Of a stretch of DNA of 50,355 nt, positions 7,862 through 16,525 are shown one piece after another (within the stretch, counting starts at the first letter, position 1; every line of letters begins with the position of its first letter). Origin of the DNA: a virus. The notes under the pieces are model-generated. The model was not told the DNA's origin. It saw nothing but the letters and a program-made list of their open reading frames with translations, and did no database searches. Location of the stretch: IMG/VR virus record IMGVR_UViG_3300017963_000345, positions 1 to 50,355 of that record; one strand, 5' to 3'. Position numbers and translations under genes: made by a program.

Positions 7862-10800
7862 TAGTCTTTGTTTGCTCCACGGTTGCCTCGCTGCTTAGTA
7901 CCAGCCTTAACTTTAGCGTCTAACTTGCGGTGAGTCTTCTCTGTATACGCCCTACCGCCTGTTTGTTGTGGTGTGCCGCTAACGTCTTTGCGTTGAGTCA
8001 ACTTAGCCTTGTTGGCTTTGAACGTAGTGTAGCAGGCACGTTTAGCCGCCTTCTTTTTCCGCACGTTGCCTATCTTCCTAGCTGAACCTACGCAAGCATA
8101 GTACTCAAGAGAAATCTTCTGTCTCAATACAGCGCTGTTATTTCCACACACACTAGAACCAGTCGCAGTATCGAAGTAGTTTTCTGGTCTAGCTTCTCGG
8201 TACGCCTTGTACTTCTCGGCAAAGTCCTTGATGATTTGCTCTGGACGAAAGAAGAATAGTGGGTTGGTTTGAACACCCCAGTCGTTTGGGTTGACCGACC
8301 ACCGGTATTTTTTAGACCTACTCAACATGTAGTCTACAGCTTGATCCACCGTAGTTATCTTCGCTCTGCCGGAGCTATTAAGTCGATCAAAATAACGCTT
8401 CCACTTCGAGCTCAACTGGTTTTTGTTTACGTTGTTAACACCACCAGTAAGCTTCATCTTCATCTGAGTACGTAAAAACTCATGGTTGGTTTTCAGTATC
8501 TCTTTGTAAGCAGACGTGTCTCCACCAGCTCTATCCATACCCGAAAACTCATGAGCTGGGATCTTAGCTCCAGGCCTATATACCAACATACCGAAGTGAA
8601 GGTGAGACTGTACGGTCCCAGACGATCCCACCTTTACGAAAGGAGTGTCAGGCGGAATGGACCTGATGTCCTTAGGAGTACCAGGATCTCCGATCCAATA
8701 CTTCTTTCCACCACTCTGATTGGGATAAGGGATAAGATCACCGCAGTGAACGTAACTAAGCCGACAAGCCAGTTTAGCTTGGCTGTTTCCTGGCAGCGTA
8801 ACATACCCAAACGCCTGCACCACCAGACCACTGTGAGACCCGTAGTTGCGGTTAATTTTAGGCTTGAACTTGTACTGCTCTTTTATCTTGTCGTAGATGC
8901 CTTTAGTTACGCCATCTAGTTTGAATTTAATTCCTTGACCGTCAGAAGTGTATTTGAATACATAAGAACCACTTTTTTTGATAGCGAACAACTTATCGCC
9001 CTCAGACGGCGGTCCCAGTATGGCGGCAGTGGTTGGAGGCGCCTCCAAAATAGAATAGGTGCGAGACCATATGTACTTATTGGATGGGTACCTGGTGAAA
9101 CCAGTCCCTATCATAATGTTAGCAGCATGTGCCGCTATAGGACAGTAAGCCGTTTTGCCGTGAATACCGCTACCGTAGAAGTCAACACCAGAGTGCCATC
9201 CCCAGAACTTCCCTTTATGGCGTCTACGGCCTCCATACTTGTCCTTGCCTTTGAATCCATAGTTCTGGCTAGATAGTCTTCCGTTTGGATTGACGTAACG
9301 GTAGAAACCCCACTGGTTGAACTCGCGGCTGGTTTTCTTTGAAGATCGGCCATACGGCCACGGATTATATAAGTTGCCGTAGTAGTCGCTTGACGCTTTG
9401 GTTTTGGTTGGGTTGTTTTTGTCTACCCCTCCGGACGTAGCGTAGCTTAGACTAGTGTTGTCCAAGGAAGCGGCTGACTCTGGATTACCTTTGTTGGGTG
9501 GAGGCCGCTGAGTACGACTGGCGATGTAATTGGAAGCACCTCTAGGCTGAACAGGCAAAGAACCAGCAGATCCTCCAGCGCCTTGTGTTTGATTGGTATA
9601 GGTCTGAGCCTGCCTGAATGTAGTGTCAACCTGGTCGGCGTAACTGTAGCTAGCAGACAGCCATCTATCTTTAAGATACGGGCCACAAGACCAATTAGTA
9701 GCATCACGTGGTTTACGCTGGCCGGTTGTCTCCATTACTGATTTCCGCAGTGCCTGGGATTCTAGCCCTACCGTCGCACCTCGAGCAGCTCGAGCAGCAG
9801 CCGATAGTTTATTGCCAGGCAAGTTAACAAGCGGATTGGACCCAAACCGGATATTCTGACTTACATCTCCGGTAAACAAACCACTGTAGTCTACTGGAAG
9901 TCTAGTGCCACCTGCCATGTGACGGAACGTACCATCGTTGTTGAGTCCACGTACATAATGAAGATCTAACGAAGTAGTACACTCACCCAAAGGCACCATT
10001 GAGTAACTCACCGACTTAACCAACGCCATCCTCTGTCTATGTACCACATGAGTAGGACGATTGGGTAGCATGAACGGACGAAAGTCGTGCTGAACCGACG
10101 CAGCCTCCATACGACCAAGTTCTCGCTGAATCTCGAGCAAACCAAACGCTATACGAGTAGCCTCACCTTGGCCGGTAGAGCCTTCGTTCTTAAACACACT
10201 ACCTACACCAGGCAGCTTGATGTTGATGTTACGCACACGCACGCCGACACGACGAGCCAAAACGTTGGCTACGATAACGGTCTTCTTGTACGTATCTTGC
10301 ATCAACTGGCTGCCAGTAAGACCCTCCAGAACTCGCTCTGTTTCCTTGCCTGTTATGATCCAAGCAGTGTTCAACTCGCCTTGCTCTGAAGCTAACTTGA
10401 AGCTCCGTATACCCTTAACAACAGTGTATGCTCCCTGAAAGATCCGACCGTAGTCGTAAGGCAGAGAGTTATAGTTGGGAAACTCGAAAGACAGGTCCCC
10501 GTACGGAGTTACATAGAACTGGTAGTCAAGCGTCTCGCACAGCTCGTTAAGTAACTCCAACCGTGTCTGGAAGTCATACGTAGTAGCCCCAAAAATGTTG
10601 TGCGTGATATCCTGCTGTACAATCGACAAAGCGCCAGTACCATTCGTAGGCAACAGCATGTGCATAAACGCATGCAGCGGACTGTACGGAGCTTTCTGTG
10701 GATCAGAATCACCGTGAGACTTCGTGCCTACCTCCGTAACCTCACGATAGGTCAGCGGCCTCCCGATGACGCCAAACACCATATTTAGATTCCACTTCTG

Positions 10801-13164
10801 AAGAGCTTCTCTATCGTACGCTTTGAGCTTATCTTCATACCCCTTGGAGATAGGCAAGTGGGTGAGGGTGAGCCACTCAACCGCACCCTCAAAACTCATC
10901 CCGGCTAGCGGATGTGGGTTCTTGTTGGCGGCCCGAATGAGATCGCCGTACATACCTACCGCTATTTGGTTGAAGCGTGCAGTAGTATGCGTAACATCAG
11001 CCACAGTGGAACTAGACTCGGAATTCTTGGTGGGGTTGTTGGCTCCCTGCCGTCTAGCTTCCTCTATTTTTTTACGAACCGAGTCGTTCTCTGCCCTACG
11101 CCGAACACTACTGTCTTTGCGTAAAGCCTGAACCTCGGCCTGCTCGGCCTTTTTCAATTCGGATCGTATCTGCGCGTATAGATCGTTGAACCGCCTGACA
11201 GCGTCATCTATCTTAGCTTTAGCGACCTTAGACTTGGCTATAGATCCTCCATTCTTACTGACGTACTGAGTAAAAATCTTAGATACCTTGGCTATAGCTC
11301 CTGTCTCAAGAATAGCAATAGTACCACCAGCAGAAGATAGCAACAGTAGTTTAGCAGTATTGAAAGTAGCTAATATATCTCTGTCCACTTCAGCCTGTAT
11401 CTTACCGGGAACGTCGGAGAAGAAACCGCGCACAGTAGTCAACACATACTGATTGAGTAGGTAAATTCTATTAGTGTTGGGGTTCTCAGCAAACTTTGCG
11501 TTTTTGTAGATATCTGGATACTGACTACTGACGGTATTATCCAGAGAGGACAGCCCAGGATTAACCAAACGAAATATGTTGTTTCTCGGTTGGGGGTTGC
11601 CTAAATCAACACTTGATGTAGTCTGAACAAAGCGGTTGCTGTTGTATTCTCCTAAGTACAACGCAGCTACGTCGGCCGCCTTCTTACCGGTGGTCAACAA
11701 AAAGCTATTGGCTTTCTGGATAGCCTCATCGGCACTAACAAAAGTCTTGGACGAGTACTCAACTTTGATAGTGTCCTTACCGGTCCTCTTCAGAATCCCG
11801 ATGACACCAGTAGCATCCTTCAACTCAGCCAACGATTTAACTATTCCACTGAACACTTCAGGTTGCTTATCTGCACCTAGCTTAACTGTACCTCCAGCAT
11901 AGATAGACTTCATCTGAGCGACCAAGTAGGCTACCTTCCCTCTAATGTCGTCTTGAGCCTTTTTGGTGCAAGCATTATAATTCTGCCCCTTCGTACACTG
12001 AGCAGTAAAAGCAGCTGACACAGCCGCGTTGTACAGTGCATTTAGATCTCTATTGATACCTAAATCTGAAGTTACGTCTAAAAACGACTGTGTAGAAGAT
12101 ATGCCTTTGCTTTTATCTTTTTTCGCTTGCTCTCGCTGCTCTTTGAAGACGGCAGAGTTCTGGTCTTCTCTGCTTTTGCCGTCAGAAACGGATGATGTAG
12201 GCTGCATCCGCACCCGCATACGATTGAGGAGCCCACGCCAGTCGTAGCACCTAATGTTCATCAAGCGATCACCCATAACCGGGTCATCCTCGAAATCGTA
12301 CTCGTCTACGAAACCTGTAAACGCAGGAGCCCACAGCTCATCTACCTGCTGTCCTTTGATGTTCGGGCATGGGTAGTCTTTGCTGCCTGGAATTTTGCAT
12401 AGACCGGTGATATGCGGAAGGCGGTAGAACACCCTAACGCAATCATGCTTATTGATTACACTGTGAAAGGGGTTCAGGGGATATAACCAGAAACCCGCTT
12501 CATCGATTTGCTGGTCAGCCGCTCCAGGTCGAATGCGCTCATACTTGCGTTTGTAAATCAGGTACTTGGCAACCTCATCGGTGTTGCGGGTGATTCTACC
12601 AGGGGTGGTTACAAGTCTCTTCTTTCCTGCTAGAGGCACTCGCCAACCGCTGAGATCTAGCTTTGAGCAGACGTTGGCTGGAGTCAGAATGAACGCATCA
12701 TGGTTGTTGTTGAGGCTAAACGTACAAGTGTTCATTCCACCTGTAGTCTGAAGCGTCCACGACATAGCACCACGAACGTATGGCGTCACCTCTACACCCT
12801 CAACGAAAACGCGGAACTCGCACTCGCGCACACTGTAGTTCTGCTCTCTAAAAACTATGTGGCGAAGCTGGTCGCAGATCCATTTCTTGTTACCTCGAGA
12901 GTTACCGCCGTAAACAGCGGTCGAGGGATAGCAGCGATCACCACCTAACCCGTTCAAAGCTAGGCGGCGCCTATTGTAACGAGACACACGCTCTCTTAGT
13001 TTGCGGGCCTCCAGTAAAGCCAACTTATAATCAGCTCTGGCTTTGGCTTTAGCTTGAGTGGACGTACTGGCGGTTTGTAGTGCCTGCCCGACCGTAACTT
13101 GGTTGGCTTTGTTGGTCTTAGCTTTGGAGGGTGTAGTACTGGCGGGTTTGTTTGGGTTGGCCAT
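7861..13164 (-). CDS. Giant baseplate hub protein with M23 endopeptidase domain (1767 aa)
   Basis: Residues about 110-320 look like a hub (gp27/gpD-like) region: VFVEGVEVTPYVRGAMSWTLQTTGG, FTGFVDEYDFED, IRCYDWRGLLNRM. A long helical, Lys-rich linker follows (about 330-770), then a second hub-like block around 770-1130 (SKGYEDKLKAYDR, LSFEFPNYNSLPYDYG). Near residue 1323 HSGVD and near residue 1519 HLHFG supply the H-x3-D and H-x-H zinc ligands of M23 (LytM) peptidases, so residues about 1290-1540 should be a peptidoglycan endopeptidase. The C-terminus is strongly basic. This is a hub that carries its own tail lysin, expected to cut the wall during DNA entry. It overlaps both neighbours (TGATG, TAATG). 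Confidence 0.85.
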   Translation of the reverse strand: MANPNKPASTTPSKAKTNKANQVTVGQALQTASTSTQAKAKARADYKLALLEARKLRERVSRYNRRRLALNGLGGDRCYPSTAVYGGNSRGNKKWICDQLRHIVFREQNYSVRECEFRVFVEGVEVTPYVRGAMSWTLQTTGGMNTCTFSLNNNHDAFILTPANVCSKLDLSGWRVPLAGKKRLVTTPGRITRNTDEVAKYLIYKRKYERIRPGAADQQIDEAGFWLYPLNPFHSVINKHDCVRVFYRLPHITGLCKIPGSKDYPCPNIKGQQVDELWAPAFTGFVDEYDFEDDPVMGDRLMNIRCYDWRGLLNRMRVRMQPTSSVSDGKSREDQNSAVFKEQREQAKKDKSKGISSTQSFLDVTSDLGINRDLNALYNAAVSAAFTAQCTKGQNYNACTKKAQDDIRGKVAYLVAQMKSIYAGGTVKLGADKQPEVFSGIVKSLAELKDATGVIGILKRTGKDTIKVEYSSKTFVSADEAIQKANSFLLTTGKKAADVAALYLGEYNSNRFVQTTSSVDLGNPQPRNNIFRLVNPGLSSLDNTVSSQYPDIYKNAKFAENPNTNRIYLLNQYVLTTVRGFFSDVPGKIQAEVDRDILATFNTAKLLLLSSAGGTIAILETGAIAKVSKIFTQYVSKNGGSIAKSKVAKAKIDDAVRRFNDLYAQIRSELKKAEQAEVQALRKDSSVRRRAENDSVRKKIEEARRQGANNPTKNSESSSTVADVTHTTARFNQIAVGMYGDLIRAANKNPHPLAGMSFEGAVEWLTLTHLPISKGYEDKLKAYDREALQKWNLNMVFGVIGRPLTYREVTEVGTKSHGDSDPQKAPYSPLHAFMHMLLPTNGTGALSIVQQDITHNIFGATTYDFQTRLELLNELCETLDYQFYVTPYGDLSFEFPNYNSLPYDYGRIFQGAYTVVKGIRSFKLASEQGELNTAWIITGKETERVLEGLTGSQLMQDTYKKTVIVANVLARRVGVRVRNINIKLPGVGSVFKNEGSTGQGEATRIAFGLLEIQRELGRMEAASVQHDFRPFMLPNRPTHVVHRQRMALVKSVSYSMVPLGECTTSLDLHYVRGLNNDGTFRHMAGGTRLPVDYSGLFTGDVSQNIRFGSNPLVNLPGNKLSAAARAARGATVGLESQALRKSVMETTGQRKPRDATNWSCGPYLKDRWLSASYSYADQVDTTFRQAQTYTNQTQGAGGSAGSLPVQPRGASNYIASRTQRPPPNKGNPESAASLDNTSLSYATSGGVDKNNPTKTKASSDYYGNLYNPWPYGRSSKKTSREFNQWGFYRYVNPNGRLSSQNYGFKGKDKYGGRRRHKGKFWGWHSGVDFYGSGIHGKTAYCPIAAHAANIMIGTGFTRYPSNKYIWSRTYSILEAPPTTAAILGPPSEGDKLFAIKKSGSYVFKYTSDGQGIKFKLDGVTKGIYDKIKEQYKFKPKINRNYGSHSGLVVQAFGYVTLPGNSQAKLACRLSYVHCGDLIPYPNQSGGKKYWIGDPGTPKDIRSIPPDTPFVKVGSSGTVQSHLHFGMLVYRPGAKIPAHEFSGMDRAGGDTSAYKEILKTNHEFLRTQMKMKLTGGVNNVNKNQLSSKWKRYFDRLNSSGRAKITTVDQAVDYMLSRSKKYRWSVNPNDWGVQTNPLFFFRPEQIIKDFAEKYKAYREARPENYFDTATGSSVCGNNSAVLRQKISLEYYACVGSARKIGNVRKKKAAKRACYTTFKANKAKLTQRKDVSGTPQQTGGRAYTEKTHRKLDAKVKAGTKQRGNRGANKD

Positions 13165-13751
13165 CAGGATCCTCTACGGCGGCCTCGCTGTTTCAACTGC
13201 TGCACTTGTTGCGTTGAGGCATTACCTATATGCAACTGATCAGAAACATTAACGCGTTTGGTAGCCGTTACTTTGGGACCAAAAATTGTTTTGATGCGTT
13301 CACGCATGATGTCGGCCTCATAATCTTGGAGACCCAAATCACGTAGCAAAGCACGTTCCATGCGAAGCAGGAGCAACTGGCGATATGTAGCATTGAATTC
13401 GTCGGCACGGAAGACGCGCTGCACATCTCCAGCTTCGTCTTCCGACTGTCCTTCGTCTATACGACGTTGGACCAACTGACGATGTACTTCTACTTCGAAA
13501 CGAGCAGCGGCTCTAGCGACTTCGTCTGAGCGGTTGAACTCATTCCACAACAAATCTAAGATCTGCTGTTCGCCTTCGGTGGGTGGTTTCGGTTCGGGCT
13601 TAACCCGTAAAGCGGGTCCTGCGCCTTCAACCGATTCAGGTAGGTTACTGGCTTGTGGAGTCGGAGCCCGTCGTATCCGCCTCTTCCGGTAGCTCGGACG
13701 GACGGATTTCCCCCGTCTTCCAGTTGATTTGTTTTTGATCTTCGACGCCAT
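13164..13751 (-). CDS. Basic/acidic coiled-coil protein preceding the hub (195 aa)
   Basis: I do not recognise a family. The first 30 residues are very basic (KRRIRRAP region), followed by a Pro-rich linker and a long helical part (residues 60-160) with alternating charge, ending in a Gln- and Arg-rich tail. The ATG at 13751 has AGAGAAGT just upstream, and the first 107 bases lie inside the preceding gene in another frame. No internal ATG exists before residue about 129, so the long overlap seems real unless a rare start is used. The stop overlaps the hub start as TGATG. It may be a hub or baseplate assembly factor. Confidence 0.6.
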   Translation of the reverse strand: MASKIKNKSTGRRGKSVRPSYRKRRIRRAPTPQASNLPESVEGAGPALRVKPEPKPPTEGEQQILDLLWNEFNRSDEVARAAARFEVEVHRQLVQRRIDEGQSEDEAGDVQRVFRADEFNATYRQLLLLRMERALLRDLGLQDYEADIMRERIKTIFGPKVTATKRVNVSDQLHIGNASTQQVQQLKQRGRRRGS

Positions 13752-13986
13752 ACTTCTCTACCAACATCTCGCTCAGCTTCTGATGCTTGAGCGCCATCTG
13801 CTCTAACTGTTGCTGCACGCCATACTGTCGCTGATCTAGGCAGGCCTCGGTAGCATCTATAGTCTGCCTCTGCTGATTCAAAGTCTTCTTCTGTTGCTCT
13901 ATCAACATGAGTTGGTGCTCCAACAGAGCCAACTCGCTGCTATAGAATTTGCACTCGAACAGGTCTTCTTTGGACAACTTAGCCAT
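13645..13986 (-). CDS. Gln-rich coiled-coil protein of tail operon (113 aa)
   Basis: A small helical protein. Residues 15-75 form a strong coiled coil (EHQLMLIEQQKKTLNQQRQT, QQQLEQMALKHQKLSEM); the tail is acidic and Ser/Thr-rich (ELPEEADTTGSDSTSQ). I take the ATG at 13986, with GAGG nine bases upstream (GAGGATTTG before ATG); an in-frame TTG one codon earlier is possible. It sits between the fibre and the 195-aa gene and overlaps the latter by 107 bases. Coiled-coil size and position are compatible with a fibre-attachment or chaperone protein, but that is inference. Confidence 0.65.
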   Translation of the reverse strand: MAKLSKEDLFECKFYSSELALLEHQLMLIEQQKKTLNQQRQTIDATEACLDQRQYGVQQQLEQMALKHQKLSEMLVEKYGVEDQKQINWKTGEIRPSELPEEADTTGSDSTSQ

Positions 13987-13993
13987 CAAATCC

Positions 13994-15703
13994 TCACTGA
14001 AGGTTTACCAACGCCTCTACCAAACCTTTTACAGTTTTTCCTTCACCGAGGAGGGTGCCTTTTGCTTTTCCGATGATGGTTCCCGGTTTGGGTTCATAAT
14101 CAACTACAGCACAGCCGTCAGGACCAGACACCAGGAATTCGCCGTTGCCTTGAATGTCACCCTGAGCTGTCGAACACATTACCGGTACAATTCCCGTTAT
14201 GGCCATACGGTTGAGATTGTTTTGCTTGGTGATTCCACCGAAGCAGTGCATCCCTTCATAAACCACAATGCGTTCTTGGAGGTATAGATCTGCAGAATCT
14301 TGGTGGTCCACTACACGAACAATCTTAACGAAATGATTGCGGTGTGTACGAATGTACTGCCCCACCGAATCGGCTACGTCACCGCGAACCTTAAGGCAGT
14401 CGGTTTGGCCAAGATTGTCTGTCTGCACACGCAACTGAAACTCACGAGAGCGATCGTAATCGTTGGCGGTACCCAAAACAACTCCAGGCTGGGTGGCTAC
14501 AACTCCAGCCACACTGGTCTGACCTACATCAGTCGATTTGGTGAATTGACCTTGCTGTAGGCACAAAACAGTACCAGGATCGTACTCGGCATCCGCTACG
14601 ACTAATTCGGCAACGTCAGCACCAGCGGTTTGGTAGGACTTACCCGAGTCCAAGTTAGCATTACCGTTACTGTCAATGTTGAAGACACCACCACCAGCAC
14701 TATCCAAAACACGCAGATAATAAAACCCGCCTCCAGCAGCTGTGTTGCATTGCATAACCACAGCCGCAGTACCAGGACTTCGACTCGACTTACGATCGTA
14801 GAAGTAAGCGCAACTGGCATTCGTGTTGGCATCGTCACCTACAGCGGCAAAGGTAGCGTTACCGAGGTTACTAGGATCGCCCCAAGTCTCACCCGCCTTA
14901 CCGCCTACAATAGTTTGGCTGTAGTAACTACTGGCCGCGTTAGATCCCCTAATGTACAACCGACGAACAGAAGAACCATCGTGAGTTGGACGAATGGTGT
15001 ACGTATACACACCTGCACCCAAGCTGTTCCGCTCAATAGCCAACGACTCTGGGTTGGGTGTAGCCAAATAGTCACCAACATGGAAACGAGTAGCTGATGT
15101 CATGTCGCTCCACCCACCACGAAGGGACGTACCCGCTTGGTCAGTAACTTGAACATTTGTATCCGCTTGGACGCCTACACTAGTAGGGCTATCAAGACGC
15201 ACACCCGGCAAAGCGTTACCTACAGCAGTAAACCCACCAAGCAGACCACCAAAGTGGTCGCTGGAATCAGTACCAAGTTTGATAGAACCGTTGTACTTAG
15301 CCCCAGCCAGAGAAGTCCGCGGTCCCACAATAAGCTCAGCGGTCCTGAAGGTAGGCCCATCAGCACGTTGAGAAATCGTGGCCAACTCGTTACCAGCATC
15401 AGTGACAGGAGGATCAGATTGGTCTTCAGCAACACGAAAATAGCGCTGAGTCACCAGCGGTGAGTCGTCATTATTCGCATCAACGAAAACGTTCACATCC
15501 CCATCACCACGGATAACATCCGTAGCAGCGGAAACACCACCAAACGTAATAGTATCAAGTATATCCGAGATATCTTGGTCGGTAGCGTTATTTGGAATCT
15601 GCTCTAGTTTGGATACATCAGAACCAGAGCTGATGACACCGCCACGCTGCAGGGACTGTAGCACGCCACGGAGGACTTTTTCAGTTGCCAGGGGTGAGGC
15701 CAT
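13994..15703 (-). CDS. Tail fibre protein with C-terminal autonomous folding domain (569 aa)
   Basis: The N-terminal 60 residues are helical and may attach to the baseplate. Residues 60-350 are rich in Gly, Thr, Ser, Asn and Asp with repeated strand-turn patterns, typical of a trimeric fibre shaft. From about 345 the sequence follows a C-terminal module common in phage fibres and bacterial surface proteins: GADVAELV, YDPGTVLCL, TSVAGVVATQPGVVLG, then CAVVDYEPKPGTIIGKAKG and a final VKGLVEALVNLQ. It is the first gene behind the late motif at 15732-15752, with a leader of about 30 bases and AGG spaced eight bases from ATG. Likely the receptor-binding fibre. Confidence 0.75.
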   Translation of the reverse strand: MASPLATEKVLRGVLQSLQRGGVISSGSDVSKLEQIPNNATDQDISDILDTITFGGVSAATDVIRGDGDVNVFVDANNDDSPLVTQRYFRVAEDQSDPPVTDAGNELATISQRADGPTFRTAELIVGPRTSLAGAKYNGSIKLGTDSSDHFGGLLGGFTAVGNALPGVRLDSPTSVGVQADTNVQVTDQAGTSLRGGWSDMTSATRFHVGDYLATPNPESLAIERNSLGAGVYTYTIRPTHDGSSVRRLYIRGSNAASSYYSQTIVGGKAGETWGDPSNLGNATFAAVGDDANTNASCAYFYDRKSSRSPGTAAVVMQCNTAAGGGFYYLRVLDSAGGGVFNIDSNGNANLDSGKSYQTAGADVAELVVADAEYDPGTVLCLQQGQFTKSTDVGQTSVAGVVATQPGVVLGTANDYDRSREFQLRVQTDNLGQTDCLKVRGDVADSVGQYIRTHRNHFVKIVRVVDHQDSADLYLQERIVVYEGMHCFGGITKQNNLNRMAITGIVPVMCSTAQGDIQGNGEFLVSGPDGCAVVDYEPKPGTIIGKAKGTLLGEGKTVKGLVEALVNLQ

Positions 15704-15731
15704 TGAACAAACCTATACCATTTGAGGGAAA

Positions 15732-15752
15732 TCTCTACTAGAGATTAACGTG
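15732..15752 (-). promoter_or_regulatory. Late-promoter-like motif, copy 2
   Basis: Minus strand reads CACGTTA, two bases, CTCTAGTAGAG, a perfect copy of the inferred consensus. It lies 29 bases before the tail-fibre ATG and would head the whole tail operon. The half CTCTAGTAGAG is itself nearly palindromic. Confidence 0.7.
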
Positions 15753-15797
15753 CTGTGGTAAGCTAAACAAAGAAAGCAAGCGGGTCGAGCTTTTGTG

Positions 15798-15826
15798 TTG
15801 ACATGCTCATGTATTTCAGTTATCAA
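15798..15826 (+). promoter_or_regulatory. Sigma70-like promoter for the plus-strand accessory operon
   Basis: TTGACA at 15798-15803, a 17-base spacer, and TATCAA at 15821-15826 (4 of 6 to TATAAT). A transcript would start near 15833, about 13 bases before the ATG at 15846, keeping the GAGGAGG ribosome site within a very short leader. Confidence 0.65.
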
Positions 15827-15845
15827 TACACAGAGGAGGAGCAAG

Positions 15846-16013
15846 ATGGAACTCACAGACAGGCAGATCGATCAGGTTACTTTGGTGATCAAGATGCTCC
15901 GGGCGGACGCGGATAGCCACCGAAACAAAAAAGACTGGGATCGGGCCGGTTATTTGGACGGACGGGCGGATGATCTTGAGGATAGCTTGGATGAACACAG
16001 GAAAACCAAATAA
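15846..16013 (+). CDS. Small acidic/charged protein, first gene of accessory operon (55 aa)
   Basis: Fifty-five residues starting MELTDRQIDQ, highly charged and predicted helical, with a C-terminal GYLDGRADDLEDSLDE stretch. It is preceded by a very strong ribosome site (GAGGAGG, seven bases before ATG) and by a sigma70-like promoter, so strong early expression is expected. The TAA stop overlaps the remnant of a QV-repeat gene that follows. I do not recognise a family. Small, highly expressed early proteins of this kind often act on host machinery, but nothing in the sequence shows a target. Confidence 0.7.
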   Translation: MELTDRQIDQVTLVIKMLRADADSHRNKKDWDRAGYLDGRADDLEDSLDEHRKTK

Positions 16014-16080
16014 CCAACTGGGTTAAAGGTCAAGTCCATGGACAAGTCCGCGAGCGGGTTTGAGGCAAGTCAACGTATAA
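16010..16080 (+). pseudogene. Broken QV-repeat gene (copy A)
   Basis: From 16010 the frame reads ATA then codons for TNWVKGQVHGQVRERV, then TGA at 16061-16063. This matches the opening of the two intact family members (MTNW, I or V, K, then QV repeats). The start codon is ATA rather than ATG. Restoring one base after TG at 16062 (TGAGG back to TGGAGG, the sequence used in copy B) continues the frame as W-R-Q-V-N-V and stops at TAA 16078-16080, directly followed by the next ribosome site, as in copy B. Two small lesions therefore explain the loss. A single G to A change would have altered both this start (ATG to ATA) and the previous gene's stop (TGA to TAA). Confidence 0.7.
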
Positions 16081-16090
16081 GGAGCAGACA

Positions 16091-16525
16091 GTGTACTCAA
16101 ACACACAAGATCTCTGGAAAAATCAGAGCTATCTAACAGGATATCAGTGGGGGTACGAAGTAAGCCGAAGTAACTATCAGAAAGCGCAACAACAACTGAA
16201 ACTGATGCAAGACATTTCGACCTCTAGTGAGATAATGAGAGGAATCCATGATGGTGTCTTGATGGGAACTAGGGACAGGCCGACTATTCGTCATCGTCGG
16301 TACGTAGGCGAACGTTACCGACGAAGGCAAGAGCGTCGGCGCGCACATGCACGGCGCCGCGGAATCAAGTACCCTATCCGATGTGTGTGCTGCTCATGCA
16401 AGCAAGACATCGGCATCAAGTGGACTCAGACCTATCAACCCAACGCGGTTTCGCACGGATACTGTACGGAATGCACCGCAGTACAAAACGCCAAAATAGA
16501 CCGATATCTCGAGAGGACAGCGTGA
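16091..16525 (+). CDS. Basic protein with C-terminal zinc-ribbon-like cysteines (144 aa)
   Basis: Starts at GTG, with AAGGAG eight bases upstream. The N-terminal half is helical and polar; residues about 65-95 are very Arg-rich (RHRRYVGERYRRRQERRRAH), suggesting nucleic-acid contact. The C-terminal part has CVCCSC and, about 25 residues on, CTEC, a plausible four-Cys zinc site. It belongs to the plus-strand accessory operon, and its TGA overlaps the GTG of the next gene (GTGA), which suggests coupling. I do not recognise a family. Nucleic-acid binding is inferred from charge and cysteines only. Confidence 0.75.
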   Translation: MYSNTQDLWKNQSYLTGYQWGYEVSRSNYQKAQQQLKLMQDISTSSEIMRGIHDGVLMGTRDRPTIRHRRYVGERYRRRQERRRAHARRRGIKYPIRCVCCSCKQDIGIKWTQTYQPNAVSHGYCTECTAVQNAKIDRYLERTA

